64,000 bases of DNA from Brytella acorum (GCF_029309905.1 NZ_JARBJP010000001.1:680454-744453); one strand, 5' to 3'. Numbered from the stretch's first letter, positions 20,081-29,463 are shown. The notes: generated by a model from the sequence alone, not told the origin. Made by a program: numbers and translations.

Positions 20081-20416
20081 ATGTCCCAGTCCGTTTCCCA
20101 GCATATCCAGCAGCAGATCGACAAGAATCCCGTGATGCTGTTCATGAAGGGCGACAAGCTCTTTCCGCAATGTGGCTTCTCGGCGAAGGTCGTGCAGATT
20201 CTCAATCACATGGGCGTTCCGTTCGAGACGGAAAACGTGCTTGCGAGCGCCGAACTGCGTCAGGGAATCAAGGATTTCTCGCAGTGGCCGACCGTGCCGC
20301 AGCTTTATGTGAAGGGTGAGTTCGTCGGCGGCTGTGACATCGTCACCGATATGTACCAGACCGGTGAACTTGAGAGTCTTTTTGCCGAGAAGGGTATTAC
20401 GAAAGCCGACGCGTAA
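20081..20416 (+). CDS. grxD: Monothiol CGFS glutaredoxin
   Basis: The 111-residue protein is a Grx4/Grx5-type glutaredoxin that binds a glutathione-coordinated [2Fe-2S] cluster and passes it on. The active site reads FPQCGFSAKV near residue 30, followed by the glutathione-binding segments WPTVPQLYV and GGCDI. AGGAGAG lies about 8 nt upstream of the ATG. It is 61 nt downstream of bolA, its usual partner. Confidence 0.96.
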   Translation: MSQSVSQHIQQQIDKNPVMLFMKGDKLFPQCGFSAKVVQILNHMGVPFETENVLASAELRQGIKDFSQWPTVPQLYVKGEFVGGCDIVTDMYQTGELESLFAEKGITKADA

Positions 20417-20468
20417 GACGTTGCTTTCAACAAATGATGCCCTGTTTCGGACATATTCCAGGGGCGTT

Positions 20469-20502
20469 CGCCGCATTTCAGACGCAGAACTGAAATGTGG
20501 CG
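20469..20502 (+). terminator. Strong hairpin after grxD
   Basis: Arms of 13 nt (20469-20481 and 20490-20502) pair with a single G-T wobble around an 8-nt loop, 50 nt after the grxD stop. The following bases are AAAATTCC, so the U-tract is poor; it may be a weak terminator or a 3'-end stabiliser. Confidence 0.55.
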
Positions 20503-20617
20503 AAAATTCCTTATTTCCCGCGCGATTTATAAGATAATTGCACTTGTCGGAAGCGGCGTGCGCCGTCTAGCATCGTTCTCAGATACTGGTGTTGCCTTGT
20601 GATCGGGAAAAGTGACG

Positions 20618-20896
20618 ATGCGGAAGCTTGTAGGTTCTACGCTGATGGGCGTTATGGTTGTGGCTGGGATTGCCCACGTGCCTTGCGCTCATGCCCGCTC
20701 GATTTCGGATGCCGAAGCCGGTCGTCTGACACTGGATGCCCTGACCGCTGAGCCGGTATATCATCGTCCGGTTACCATGCATCATGTCATGGCGCGGCAT
20801 AGTGGATCGCATTCGAGCCGTGCCTCTCTGGTTCATGCGGTTGTCTACCATCCCAAAGCTTCATTTCGGCATCAATCCACCCGTCACCGGGGTTAA
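20618..20896 (+). CDS. Small secreted His-rich protein of unknown function
   Basis: I do not recognise this 92-residue protein. A signal peptide is visible (MRKL, hydrophobic core, cleavage near AHA|RS). The mature 60-odd residues contain about ten histidines with many Ser and Arg, so metal or nucleic-acid contact is possible but unproven. ATG 20618 is preferred to GTG 20612 because GGGAAA lies 8-13 nt upstream. An AT-rich TTTATAAGATAATT at 20526 could be its promoter, and a textbook terminator follows 10 nt after the stop, both of which support a real gene. Confidence 0.6.
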   Translation: MRKLVGSTLMGVMVVAGIAHVPCAHARSISDAEAGRLTLDALTAEPVYHRPVTMHHVMARHSGSHSSRASLVHAVVYHPKASFRHQSTRHRG

Positions 20897-20906
20897 CAAT
20901 ACATCG

Positions 20907-20931
20907 AACCCGCCGAAAGGCGGGTTTTTTT
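20907..20931 (+). terminator. Rho-independent terminator
   Basis: CCCGCC-GAAA-GGCGGG with a seven-base T run lies 10 nt after the small secreted gene. Confidence 0.93.
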
Positions 20932-21180
20932 ACGGTTGGATCAATCCTGTGGCAGCATCATTTCGATTCGATGCGCCACTGTGTTGTCGCTCGATGAGCG
21001 ACTGGCCTTCCGTTATTGGCTTCCGCTGGGGGACGAACGACTTCCTGGTAGTATAATTGGTCTGGATGGACGTGGGATCGCACGCGGAGCTCGTAAGCGA
21101 CCGGCGTTAAACCCGTTATCCAGTTCAGTTCCCACTCGGGACGTTCGGACGTGAGTCACGAAATCCTGCTGGATCCATTG

Positions 21181-21312
21181 CTAAAGCGCGTTCGAGAGCA
21201 ATAGCGGCAGTAAGGCGAAAGTTGTCACCCAGATTGCAATACCGACAGTGAGCCAGAGCATGGAACTCTGGCTCTTGTGTATGTGGTCGACAAGGAGCTC
21301 GCTAGATTCCAT
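21181..21312 (-). CDS. Possible 43-residue single-span membrane peptide
   Basis: A minus-strand frame from ATG 21312 to TAG 21181 encodes 43 residues: a polar charged head (MESSELLVDHIHKSQ) followed by one long hydrophobic span (about residues 18-40) ending in LLLSNAL. The composition is that of small membrane proteins rather than a random frame. Against it, the ribosome-binding site is weak, and the inverted repeat at 21251-21273 lies inside it. No family is recognised. Confidence 0.35.
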   Translation of the reverse strand: MESSELLVDHIHKSQSSMLWLTVGIAIWVTTFALLPLLLSNAL

Positions 21313-21365
21313 GGACCAATGCGCTTCATGAGAGAGCATCGCGCATAAATGCCAGGATGCAAGTT

Positions 21366-21395
21366 CGAGAGCGTAACGCGCGCTCTCGTTTTTTT
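21366..21395 (+). terminator. Rho-independent terminator with no obvious upstream gene
   Basis: CGAGAGCG (21366-21373) pairs with CGCTCTCG (21381-21388), followed by seven T. No rightward protein gene precedes it within 400 bp, so it may end a small RNA. Confidence 0.8.
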
Positions 21396-21488
21396 ACTTT
21401 CAAATCATTTTCGAGAGGACATGGTTCGCCTGTCATTCCCGTATTTTGAATACGTTTTCGACTGAACGATCCTGCCGTTCTATAAATT

Positions 21489-22217
21489 TCACAGATCGAC
21501 GCTGTTGGGTAAAATCACGAGATCGCGGATGACGACATTTCGCGGACGGGTCAGCATGAAGACGATGGCTTCCGCAACTTCTTTGGGCTGCATCAGGCTG
21601 CCATTCGCCAGCGCTTCTTCCATTTTTTCTTTGGGCCAGTCCTCTATCAGGGCTGTGACAACAGGGCCGGGAAGAACCGCGCCCATGCGGATGCCGTATT
21701 GGGAAACCTGTCGGCGTGTCGCATGCAGGAACGCCTGCACCGCGAACTTTGAAGCGGTGTAAATGGGTTCCCACACAACGGGAACGACACCGGCGACGGA
21801 GCTTGTAAAAAGAATATCGCCCGTCTTCCGCTCGATCATATACGGCAAAACAGCCTGAACGGAGCGGAATGCGGCATTGATGTTGAGATTCAACATTCTG
21901 TCCCATATGTCCGGGTCGCCTTCCGCCGCCGGACCGCCCACATATGCGCCCGCATTGGCATGGAAGATGTCCAGACTGCCCGCGATTTCAAGGATGCGCG
22001 GCAGAATACCGGAAACCTGCGAAGCGTCGAGCAGGTCTACGACCAAAGGGTGGACGTTTGGGCCGATTTCAGCCGCCAGAGCACGGAGCCTGTCGGCGGC
22101 GCGATCGATCATCACGACCGTCGCGCCTTCTTCCACGAGGTGGCGCGTGCATTCGAGACCGATGCCCGATGCAGCGCCCGTGATGGCGGCAACCTTGCCG
22201 CCAAGACGATTCGCCAT
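21489..22217 (-). CDS. rbtD: Ribitol 2-dehydrogenase (SDR)
   Basis: The 242-residue short-chain dehydrogenase oxidises ribitol to D-ribulose with NAD+. It has the nucleotide motif TGAASGIG (about residue 13), the NAG strand and the catalytic YTASK. Long parts read like the enterobacterial ribitol dehydrogenase as I remember it ([46 protein letters not shown]), so the assignment is specific and not just SDR. ATG 22217 has AGGAG 8-9 nt upstream; a longer frame to 22439 lies in the permease gene. It is the last gene of a sugar-importer operon. Confidence 0.88.
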   Translation of the reverse strand: MANRLGGKVAAITGAASGIGLECTRHLVEEGATVVMIDRAADRLRALAAEIGPNVHPLVVDLLDASQVSGILPRILEIAGSLDIFHANAGAYVGGPAAEGDPDIWDRMLNLNINAAFRSVQAVLPYMIERKTGDILFTSSVAGVVPVVWEPIYTASKFAVQAFLHATRRQVSQYGIRMGAVLPGPVVTALIEDWPKEKMEEALANGSLMQPKEVAEAIVFMLTRPRNVVIRDLVILPNSVDL

Positions 22218-22270
22218 GATGTACGCTCCTGATATTGAAGAATATTGAGTATGAAACGGTTCGAGTATTT

Positions 22271-23512
22271 TCAGGCGCGGCCATGGCTGGCGCGGGAGCG
22301 GCGGGCAAGCGAGTCCACGATTACGGCGATGGCCAGGACGCCACCCGTAATCATGTATCGCAACGAAGAGGGCAGGTTCAGCAGGGTCAGGCCATTGGAG
22401 ATGGCCTGGATGACGATAATGCCGAGGAGCGCGGACCACGCACTTCCACGTCCGCCGAAAAGGCTCGTTCCGCCAATGACGGCGGCTGCGATGGCATTCA
22501 GATTGACGTCTCCGGTGCCAGCCTGTTGGCTGGATGACGCGAGGCGCGCGCAGGACAGGATGCCGCCGAGGGCTGCGAGCGTTGAGCAGAGCACGAAGGC
22601 GGATGTGTAGATCAGCCGCACATTGATGCCTGCCCGGCGTGCCGCTTCACGGTTGCCGCCGATAGCGGTCATCGAACGGCCCCATTTCGTCCGCGTCAGG
22701 GCATAATTCATGACGACGACGAAGCCGACGAACATTCCGAACATCCAGGGGACGCCGCGTCCGAGGCTGAGATAATAGACCGCTAGAACAAGTCCGATCG
22801 TCATCAGGCCCGCGCGGAGGAGAACAGCGGTCAAAGGACGTGCGCTGAGGTTCGCGGCCAGCCTGCGGGTGCGTGTCGACATACCCGTCAGCACCATGAC
22901 AGCGCCGGGCAGAACGGCGAGGATATAGGCGCACCAGCCTGGCATGATCAGGATCTGCCCGAACATCACGAATGGAGACGTATATGGCAGGTTGATCGAG
23001 CCCGTCGGACCCAGGATGTAGAGCTGCATGCCAAGAATGGCGAGCAGGCCGGACAATGACGCGATGAAGCTGGGCATGCCGAGACGGTTGAACAGCAGAG
23101 CGTAAATGCCTCCGCACACCGCGCCCGCACAAATGGCGACGGCGATGGCCGCGGCGATGGGCCATCCATGATTGACCCATAGGACGCCGACGATCGCCGA
23201 AGCGAAACCGCTCATGGAGCCGACCGAAAGGTCGATTTCGCCGAGCATGAGGACGCAGACGATGCCGAGGGAAATCACGCCGACCGTCGCGCAGTCGAAC
23301 AGCATGTTGACGATGTTGTCAGGCGCGATGAAAACCGGATTTAGATAGGTGAAGACGGCTGAAATGACGATCAGGCCCACGACGACCGGCAGGGTTCCGA
23401 GATCCCCGGAACGTATGCGGTCGAGAAAACCCTTCAAAGCTCCGGACAGAGTTTCGTCATGACGGACGCGCTCGTCGCTACGGTCGAGGGCGGGTTGGGA
23501 ATTCTGGATCAT
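22271..23512 (-). CDS. Sugar/polyol ABC importer permease (XylH/RbsC type)
   Basis: The 413-residue permease has ten or more membrane segments. Family marks are the strand [13 protein letters not shown] near residue 100 and the coupling-helix region [16 protein letters not shown] near residue 280. The length fits the XylH branch, which is larger than RbsC. Its start overlaps the ATPase gene by 4 nt, and the ribitol dehydrogenase follows, so ribitol or a related pentitol is the likely substrate (inference from context). Confidence 0.92.
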   Translation of the reverse strand: MIQNSQPALDRSDERVRHDETLSGALKGFLDRIRSGDLGTLPVVVGLIVISAVFTYLNPVFIAPDNIVNMLFDCATVGVISLGIVCVLMLGEIDLSVGSMSGFASAIVGVLWVNHGWPIAAAIAVAICAGAVCGGIYALLFNRLGMPSFIASLSGLLAILGMQLYILGPTGSINLPYTSPFVMFGQILIMPGWCAYILAVLPGAVMVLTGMSTRTRRLAANLSARPLTAVLLRAGLMTIGLVLAVYYLSLGRGVPWMFGMFVGFVVVMNYALTRTKWGRSMTAIGGNREAARRAGINVRLIYTSAFVLCSTLAALGGILSCARLASSSQQAGTGDVNLNAIAAAVIGGTSLFGGRGSAWSALLGIIVIQAISNGLTLLNLPSSLRYMITGGVLAIAVIVDSLARRSRASHGRA

Positions 23513-24345
23513 AGCGCGATTTCTTCCACAGCACTGTGCTGAGCGGCCTTGCGATCCCGGCGGCGCGAGACGGCATTCTCCGTCGCTCCGGTGATGGCGG
23601 CCACGAGTTCCTGATTGCTGGCGTCGGGGGTGAAAATCCCGTTGTTGCGGCCGAGTCTGAGAACGACGACACGGTCGGCGACGGCGCGCACATCTTCCAT
23701 GTTGTGGCTGATCATGATGACCCCGAGACCCCGGTCCCGCACACGTTCGATGAGGTTGAGAACTTCGGCCGTCTGAGCGACACCCAGCGCGGCCGTTGGC
23801 TCGTCAAGCATGATGATCTTCGGGCTCAGCAACAGGGAGCGCGCGATTGCGACCGTCTGTCGCTGTCCGCCGGAAAGAGAGGCAATCGGCTCGCGGACGG
23901 AAGGAATGCGTGCGGCCAGTTCCCGAAGGAGCGTCCAGGCCTTCACCTCCATGCTGACTTCATCGAGGCGCAACGCGGAGAGTTCGTGACCGAGAAAGAG
24001 ATTGGCCACGACGTCCAGATTTTCGCAAAGCGCCAGATCCTGGAAAACCGTGGCGATTCCCAGTCCCAACGCCGCGCCGGGACTGGCAATGGAGACTTCC
24101 TTGCCGTCGAACTCGATCGTTCCCGCTGTCGGCTGATGAACACCGGCGAGGATCTTGACGAGCGTGGATTTGCCCGCGCCGTTATCGCCCACCAGCGCCA
24201 CGACCTCGCCTGGATGAATGTCGAGTTCGATATCCGTCAGAGCGGAGACGGCACCGAACGATTTGGAAATCCCGCGCAGACTCAGAATAGGAGCATGCGC
24301 GGGCCGTGTGCCAGGGTCTTGTGACGTGGCGTCTGTGTTGGTCAT
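23509..24345 (-). CDS. Sugar/polyol ABC importer ATPase, single domain
   Basis: The 278-residue ATPase has one nucleotide-binding domain with Walker A GDNGAGKST (about residue 53), signature LSGGQRQ, Walker B IIMLDEP and the H-loop MISHN. RbsA and XylG contain two such domains; this half-size form must act as a homodimer, as in FrcA-type systems. It sits between the binding protein and permease genes and is preceded by a stable intercistronic hairpin. Confidence 0.92.
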   Translation of the reverse strand: MTNTDATSQDPGTRPAHAPILSLRGISKSFGAVSALTDIELDIHPGEVVALVGDNGAGKSTLVKILAGVHQPTAGTIEFDGKEVSIASPGAALGLGIATVFQDLALCENLDVVANLFLGHELSALRLDEVSMEVKAWTLLRELAARIPSVREPIASLSGGQRQTVAIARSLLLSPKIIMLDEPTAALGVAQTAEVLNLIERVRDRGLGVIMISHNMEDVRAVADRVVVLRLGRNNGIFTPDASNQELVAAITGATENAVSRRRDRKAAQHSAVEEIAL

Positions 24346-24366
24346 GGCATTTCTGTCACTGTGAAG

Positions 24367-24398
24367 AGGCTGTGCGGCTCAAACGTTCCGCACAGCCT
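24367..24398 (-). other. Intercistronic hairpin between binding-protein and ATPase genes
   Basis: Two perfectly complementary 11-nt arms (24367-24377 and 24388-24398) enclose a 10-nt loop, 9 nt after the stop of the binding-protein gene. There is no U-tract on the minus strand, so it is likely an RNA-stabilising element that raises binding-protein mRNA over the downstream genes rather than a full terminator. Confidence 0.7.
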
Positions 24399-24406
24399 GG
24401 TGAATG

Positions 24407-25459
24407 CTACTTTATGATGCCGAGCTTCTTGCAGCCGTCGGCATAGTTTCCGGTGCAGACGGTTTCGGGTTTCTCGATACCCTTGTCGAAGATCTCGGCT
24501 TTGATGTTCTCAGCGGTGATGACCGCCGGGACGAAGAGTTCAGACGGCGTGTTGTAGAGTGTGGTTTTCGCAGCCGGGCTCTGTCCGTCCAGGAACTGCT
24601 CGGAGACCTTCGCTGCCGCTGTCGCCACCAGTTCGGAGGGTTTGGAGATTGTGTTGTACTGATCTCCTACGATGATGAGCTGGAGAGCCGCGATCGTCGC
24701 GTCATTCCCCGTGACGGGGGGAATGGGGGTGACGCCGGCGGCCTTGAACGCGGCGATGACACCGCCTGCGGTCCCGTCATTGCCGGCCACGACGCCCTTG
24801 ATGGCGCTTCCAAAACGCGTGATCTGGCCTCCGGTCCACTGCTGGGCCTTCGGAGGCGCCCAGTCGGGGGTGTCGTATTCGGCAAGCGTCTTGTAGCCAG
24901 AGCCCGCGAGTGCCTTATGCACACCGTTTCGGACCAAGCCGGCGGCCGCATCTGTCGGAGAGCCGTTGACCTCGAGAATGCCCGAGCCAGCCGGGACGTT
25001 GGTGGCTTTAAGGTGCTGGACGAGGGAAGCCGAAATGGCATGCCCAAGTCCCTCGTTATCAAACGAGATGTAGTAATCGGCGGCCGTGTCGGGGATCGGG
25101 CGGTCATAGGCGATAACTTTTGCACCGCGTGAATGGGCGACGTTCACGAGCCCACCAGCCGCCGCTGAGTCCACGGGATCGAGGACAATGACTTTCGCGC
25201 CCTGCGAGATTACCGAATTGAACTGCTGCTGCTGGAGCGCGACGTCACCATTGGCGTTCTGGTAGATGACCTTGCAGTCTGCGCACAGCTTGGCCATGGC
25301 GGCCTTGAAGCTTGGAAAATCGTGTTCCTCATAACGCGTCGAAGCCTGGTCAGGCATCAGGAAGGCCACCGTGCCGCCGCTTCGCGCGAGCGCAGTGCTT
25401 GAAATGAGCGGTAGCAGCGTCACTGTCGCCAGTGCGGCCTTGTAAGCAAAAGACTTCAT
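24407..25459 (-). CDS. Periplasmic sugar/polyol-binding protein (XylF/RbsB type)
   Basis: The 350-residue protein has a signal peptide (cleavage near ALA|RS) and a type I periplasmic binding fold: VAFLMPDQASTRYEEHD at the N-terminus, QGAKVIVLDPVDS near residue 92, and VIAYDRPIPD near 115. These resemble XylF more than RbsB. It is the first gene of the operon leading to ATPase, permease and ribitol dehydrogenase. No regulator gene is adjacent. Confidence 0.92.
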   Translation of the reverse strand: MKSFAYKAALATVTLLPLISSTALARSGGTVAFLMPDQASTRYEEHDFPSFKAAMAKLCADCKVIYQNANGDVALQQQQFNSVISQGAKVIVLDPVDSAAAGGLVNVAHSRGAKVIAYDRPIPDTAADYYISFDNEGLGHAISASLVQHLKATNVPAGSGILEVNGSPTDAAAGLVRNGVHKALAGSGYKTLAEYDTPDWAPPKAQQWTGGQITRFGSAIKGVVAGNDGTAGGVIAAFKAAGVTPIPPVTGNDATIAALQLIIVGDQYNTISKPSELVATAAAKVSEQFLDGQSPAAKTTLYNTPSELFVPAVITAENIKAEIFDKGIEKPETVCTGNYADGCKKLGIIK

Positions 25460-25993
25460 GTCCCAGTGATCCTCGGTTCACACAACCTTCAGACGTCAGC
25501 TTCATGTAAGGGGGCGGATGCGTGCCATGATCGCGTCTGTGGTCGATCAGGCATTCTGCGGTCACCGCAAGGCCGTTGCACAAGCGTGCTCAGATCTTGG
25601 TGCGGTATCGCGCTCCTCACGTGATGACGTAACGTTTAGCATGTTATTTAATGTGTGAAAATACCGACACATGAAACATTGTCGTGATAAAAAATATCAT
25701 ATGCACGTGTTATAATGTTGTTGTGTGGTAAGGATCGAGAAGACTGCCCTGTGAAAGACGGCGACATCGAACGTACCACCGACGGGTTGGGCGAGACGGC
25801 CTTTTGATCGCTATTCGTCTGGTAGCGGACAAAGCGTGACGGGGCATGGGCGTTCCGGGCATTCTCTCGCCGCGAGAAATTCGCGACGGGCGCCTGAAAG
25901 GATGACAAAACGGACATCTCTTCGAGATTGTCCTGATCTTCGGACCGTGCGACAGGCATCGGGCACGAATTTCAGAGACGATCAGGGGGGATT
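25460..25993. other. 534-bp intergenic region between ribitol operon and DUF3465-like gene
   Basis: This divergent intergenic region has no convincing gene. It is clearly AT-rich between 25630 and 25720, where the promoters probably lie. Small inverted repeats that could bind a regulator are TCACGTGA (25617-25624) and ATGTGT-N10-ACACAT (25651-25672), both upstream of the importer operon. A TATAAT occurs at 25711-25716 on the + strand without a good -35 box. No operator is proven. Confidence 0.45.
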
Positions 25994-26452
25994 ATGAAGA
26001 CGATACTGCGTCTTGCCTTATGCGCGAGTATTTTGGGGTCGGTGACGGGTGTTAAGGCGCAGGACAATATCCCCGCGACCTGTGACAATTCTCATTTTCT
26101 GTCGGATCAGCAGAGCTTTCTTCAGTCGGGACCGACACGCGTTGATCTGCCGGAGCATATTTGCGGTCATGTGGTCGGCGTGACTTCGCGCGCACGTCAT
26201 TCGCGCAGCGGTATGCACGGGTATTTTTATGTGGATGTCGGGCAGGGCGTGCAAATTCGTATCGTGTCGGATCTTGATCGCATGAATGCGCCGGGTTGGC
26301 CCTGGGTAAAGAAAGGCGATCAGGTTGATGTTCTGGGGCGCTATTACTTTGATAGCGCACGCAGCCAGGGCATCGACTGGACCCATCATGGCACCGGCCG
26401 TCACTGGCATATGGCGGGCTATGTGGTCGTGAACGGCACGCGCTACGAATAA
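25994..26452 (+). CDS. Secreted DUF3465-like protein
   Basis: The 152-residue protein has a signal peptide (cleavage near VKA|QD) and a compact OB-like domain. The stretch KKGDQVDVLGRYYFD and the ending WTHHGTGRHWHMAGYVVVNG match the DUF3465 pattern, in which the WTHH and W/HxxGW parts are conserved. Function is unknown; the fold suggests binding of a ligand or nucleic acid outside the cytoplasm. GGGGGG-type ribosome site lies just upstream of the ATG, and a bidirectional terminator follows. Confidence 0.78.
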   Translation: MKTILRLALCASILGSVTGVKAQDNIPATCDNSHFLSDQQSFLQSGPTRVDLPEHICGHVVGVTSRARHSRSGMHGYFYVDVGQGVQIRIVSDLDRMNAPGWPWVKKGDQVDVLGRYYFDSARSQGIDWTHHGTGRHWHMAGYVVVNGTRYE

Positions 26453-26487
26453 AAAAAGGGCCGCTCCATGGGGAGCGGCCCTTTTTT
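26451..26487. terminator. Bidirectional terminator between convergent genes
   Basis: A perfect 10-bp GC-rich stem (26458-26467 with 26472-26481) with ATGG loop is flanked by A7 on the left and T6 on the right, so it can end transcription both from the DUF3465-like gene and from clpA. Confidence 0.95.
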
Positions 26488-26507
26488 CGCGGCGATCAGG
26501 CGAAATT

Positions 26508-28823
26508 TTAGTTGTCGCTCGTCTCCGGCTTGAGTTGGCCGCTGCCCTCGCTTTCTCCATTCTCGAAAAAGTCGAATTCAAGCGTGTCCTGTTTGAGGCC
26601 GATCTTCACAGCGCCCCCGTTGGCAAGACGGCCGAAAAGGAGTTCTTCAGCCAGAGGCTTCTTGATTTCCTCCTGAATGACACGGCCCAGCGGGCGCGCT
26701 CCATACAGGCGATCATAGCCCTTCTCCGCGAGCCATTCCTTCGCGGCTGACGAGATTTCGATGGTGACATGCCGGTCCGCCAGCTGGGCTTCGAGCTGAA
26801 GGATGAACTTCTCCACGACCCGACCCACCGTATCCGGCGTCAGGTTGGCAAACGGCACGATCGCATCGAGACGATTGCGGAATTCCGGCGTGAACAGTCG
26901 TTTGATGGCATCCTGATCGTCACCCGAGCGGATGGTGCGGCCGAAACCGACCGCTTCCTTGCTAAGATCCGCCGCGCCCGCATTCGTGGTCATGATCAGG
27001 ATCACGTTGCGGAAATCGACCGTTTTGCCGTTATGGTCCGTCAGACGTCCGTTATCCATGACCTGAAGCAGCACGTTGTACAGATCGGGATGCGCTTTCT
27101 CGACCTCGTCCAGCAACAGCACGGCGTGCGGATGCTGGTCGATCGCGTCGGTCAGGAGCCCGCCCTGATCGAAACCCACGTAGCCCGGAGGCGCGCCAAT
27201 CAGACGGGAAATCGAATGCCGCTCCATGTATTCAGACATGTCGAAGCGGATCAGTTCGATCCCCAGCGAGGAGGCGAGCTGCTTGGCGACTTCCGTCTTG
27301 CCGACACCCGTAGGTCCGGAGAAGAGGTAGTTGCCGATGGGCTTCTCCGCGTCGCGCAGTCCGGCGCGCGACAGCTTGATGGCCGCCGTCAGCAGATCAA
27401 TCGCATGATCCTGCCCGAAAACCATATTCTTCAGATCGCGCGGGAGCGATTTCAGAACCTCGCGGTCGTCACTGGACACACTTTTGGGCGGTATACGCGC
27501 GATTTTTGCGACGATATCCTCGACGTCCTTGAGCGTGACGGTCTTGCGGCGCTTGTTCTCCGGCAGAAGCATCCGTGACGCGCCGACCTCATCGATGATG
27601 TCGATGGCCTTGTCGGGCAGCTTCCGGTCATGGATGTATTTGACCGATAGTTCCACAGCCGCGCGGATCGCTTCTTCCGTATAACGCACCTTATGATGGC
27701 GTTCGTAATTGGTCTTCAGGCCACGGAGGATTTTGACGGCGTCCTCGACATTGGGTTCGGGAACGTCGATTTTCTGGAACCGCCGAACGAGCGCGCGATC
27801 CTTCTCGAAGTGCTGGCGATATTCCTTATAGGTCGTCGATCCGATGCAGCGCAGTGTCCCGGCCGCAAGCGCGGGCTTCAGCAGGTTGGACGCATCCATC
27901 GCGCCGCCGGACGTCGCCCCCGCTCCGATAACCGTGTGAATCTCGTCGATGAACAGGATTCCACCCGGATTCTGGTCGAGCTCGGTCACGACCGCCTTAA
28001 GGCGTTCCTCGAAATCGCCGCGATAGCGCGTCCCGGCGAGAAGGGCGCCCATGTCGAGCGAGAAAATCGTGCTTTTAAGCAGAACTTCAGGGACGTCGCC
28101 CTCGACGATCCTTTTCGCCAGCCCTTCGGCGATGGCCGTCTTGCCGACGCCGGGATCACCCACATAGAGCGGGTTGTTCTTGGTCCGGCGGCACAGGATC
28201 TGGATGGTGCGCTCGATTTCCTGATCGCGTCCGATCAGGGGATCGATCTTGCCTTCTTCGGCGCGCGTGTTGAGGTTGACGCAGTAGGTCGAGAGCGCTT
28301 CCTGGTTTTTGGCCGTCTTGCCGCGTTCCTCACGCTCGGTTTCTCCGGTGTCGCGCGCGGAAGCCGCAGGGCGACGGGCGGCGCGGTCGGGAGCCTTGGC
28401 GATCCCGTGAGAGATGAAGTTGACGGCATCGAGGCGCGTCATGTCCTGCAACTGGAGATAATAGACGGCATGGCTTTCGCGCTCTGCGAAAAGGGCCACG
28501 AGCACATTGGCTCCCGTCACTTCGTCCCGGCCCGTGGACTGCACGTGAATGGCGGCGCGCTGGATCACCCGCTGGAAGGCGGCCGTCGGCTTGGGATCGC
28601 TCGGACGGTCGGACGCGAGGCCCGCCAGATCCTTGTCGAGGAATTCGGTCAGGTCGCCGCGCAGCTTGTCGAGATCGATCCCGCATGCCTTGAACACGGT
28701 GACGGCGTCGGAATCTTCCGTCAGTGCCAGCAGCAGGTGCTCGAGTGTAGCATATTCATGGCGGCGTTCACCGGCGAGGGTGAGGGCGCGATGGAGCGTT
28801 TGTTCGAGGTTGCGAGACAACAT
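26508..28823 (-). CDS. clpA: ATP-dependent Clp protease ATP-binding subunit ClpA
   Basis: The 771-residue unfoldase feeds substrates to ClpP. It has the N-terminal repeat domain ([14 protein letters not shown]), AAA module D1 with GDPGVGKT near residue 220 and module D2 with GPTGVGKT near 503, plus the DEVEKAH Walker B. ATG 28823 is supported by GAGGAG 9 nt upstream; the longer frame to 29114 overlaps clpS. It is read leftward behind clpS, the usual adaptor-unfoldase pair. Confidence 0.96.
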   Translation of the reverse strand: MLSRNLEQTLHRALTLAGERRHEYATLEHLLLALTEDSDAVTVFKACGIDLDKLRGDLTEFLDKDLAGLASDRPSDPKPTAAFQRVIQRAAIHVQSTGRDEVTGANVLVALFAERESHAVYYLQLQDMTRLDAVNFISHGIAKAPDRAARRPAASARDTGETEREERGKTAKNQEALSTYCVNLNTRAEEGKIDPLIGRDQEIERTIQILCRRTKNNPLYVGDPGVGKTAIAEGLAKRIVEGDVPEVLLKSTIFSLDMGALLAGTRYRGDFEERLKAVVTELDQNPGGILFIDEIHTVIGAGATSGGAMDASNLLKPALAAGTLRCIGSTTYKEYRQHFEKDRALVRRFQKIDVPEPNVEDAVKILRGLKTNYERHHKVRYTEEAIRAAVELSVKYIHDRKLPDKAIDIIDEVGASRMLLPENKRRKTVTLKDVEDIVAKIARIPPKSVSSDDREVLKSLPRDLKNMVFGQDHAIDLLTAAIKLSRAGLRDAEKPIGNYLFSGPTGVGKTEVAKQLASSLGIELIRFDMSEYMERHSISRLIGAPPGYVGFDQGGLLTDAIDQHPHAVLLLDEVEKAHPDLYNVLLQVMDNGRLTDHNGKTVDFRNVILIMTTNAGAADLSKEAVGFGRTIRSGDDQDAIKRLFTPEFRNRLDAIVPFANLTPDTVGRVVEKFILQLEAQLADRHVTIEISSAAKEWLAEKGYDRLYGARPLGRVIQEEIKKPLAEELLFGRLANGGAVKIGLKQDTLEFDFFENGESEGSGQLKPETSDN

Positions 28824-28995
28824 GATATGCGCTCCTCTCCACGGTTCGGATCCCGGTCGGACGACGTCATGTCCCGGACCCGAGCCTGTTCCCAATATAG
28901 GGTATCTTGTCTTGAGATGATGGGTGACGCCAGCGTCAAACGATCGCCGGTAGCAAGTTTTTGATGGCATGTCGCATGCGTGACGTCGGCCCGGC

Positions 28996-29463
28996 CTATG
29001 TTTTCTCGATCGTACATTGCAGCGGGTGCTGGTTTTGCCGTGCGAGATCCATGACCTGCGTGACCTTGCTTTCCGCGACTTCGTAGGTGAAGACGCCACA
29101 GACGCCGACGCCACGTTTGTGGACGTGCAGCATGATGTTCGTGGCCTCGTCCCGGGTTTTCTGGAAGAAACGTTCGAGAACGTGGACCACGAATTCCATG
29201 GGGGTGTAATCGTCGTTCAGCATCAGGACTTTGTACATGGCGGGACGGCGCGTCTTCGGGCGTGCCTGAACCACGATGTTCGTCTGCAGTTCGTCATCGC
29301 TCCCACCGCCATCCTGCCCACCGCCATCCTGCCCGTCGGTATCCGGACCGTTTTCCTGTCCGTTCTGACCGGCGACGAGGGTGGACGCCTCCGAGGAGCC
29401 GAACGTCCAGTGCGGCGTGACGAACGAACCGTGGGGCATGGGCAATGGGCGGGATTGTGGCAT
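28996..29463 (-). CDS. clpS: ATP-dependent Clp protease adaptor ClpS
   Basis: ClpS recognises N-degrons and hands them to ClpA. The core (last 85 residues) has the canonical [20 protein letters not shown], the [10 protein letters not shown] strand and the end HPLQC. It is preceded by an unusually acidic, Gly/Gln/Asp-rich extension containing a duplicated GGGQD unit. The start is uncertain: ATG at 29463 is used, others are 29439, 29469, 29472, 29496 and 29529. A TATAAT on the minus strand (29476-29471) lies in the same place, which argues against the two longest forms. Confidence 0.88.
   Translation of the reverse strand: MPQSRPLPMPHGSFVTPHWTFGSSEASTLVAGQNGQENGPDTDGQDGGGQDGGGSDDELQTNIVVQARPKTRRPAMYKVLMLNDDYTPMEFVVHVLERFFQKTRDEATNIMLHVHKRGVGVCGVFTYEVAESKVTQVMDLARQNQHPLQCTIEKT

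Larger units (their letters stand above)
20932..21488. other. Gene-poor stretch of 557 bp
   Basis: No recognisable protein gene or tRNA is seen. It contains a TATAAT hexamer (21052-21057, + strand) with no good -35 box, a hairpin with arms AGCCAGAG and CTCTGGCT (21251-21273), a possible 43-codon membrane peptide on the minus strand (21181-21312) and a strong + strand terminator (21366-21395). A small RNA running from about 21065 to 21395 is possible but unproven. Confidence 0.5.

Noticed and set aside
21044..21140. tRNA-like pairing (CTGGAT/ATCCAG and GTGGGA/TCCCAC)
   Set aside because: The spacing and loops do not fit a cloverleaf, and the T-loop GTTCGANTC is missing.
25648..25959. 103-codon minus-strand frame in the intergenic region
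   Set aside because: It has no ribosome-binding site, no hydrophobic or domain pattern, and runs through the AT-rich promoter region.
29308..29340. CRISPR-like direct repeat
   Set aside because: It is only a two-copy 15-bp coding repeat within clpS; no spacer array is present anywhere in the window.
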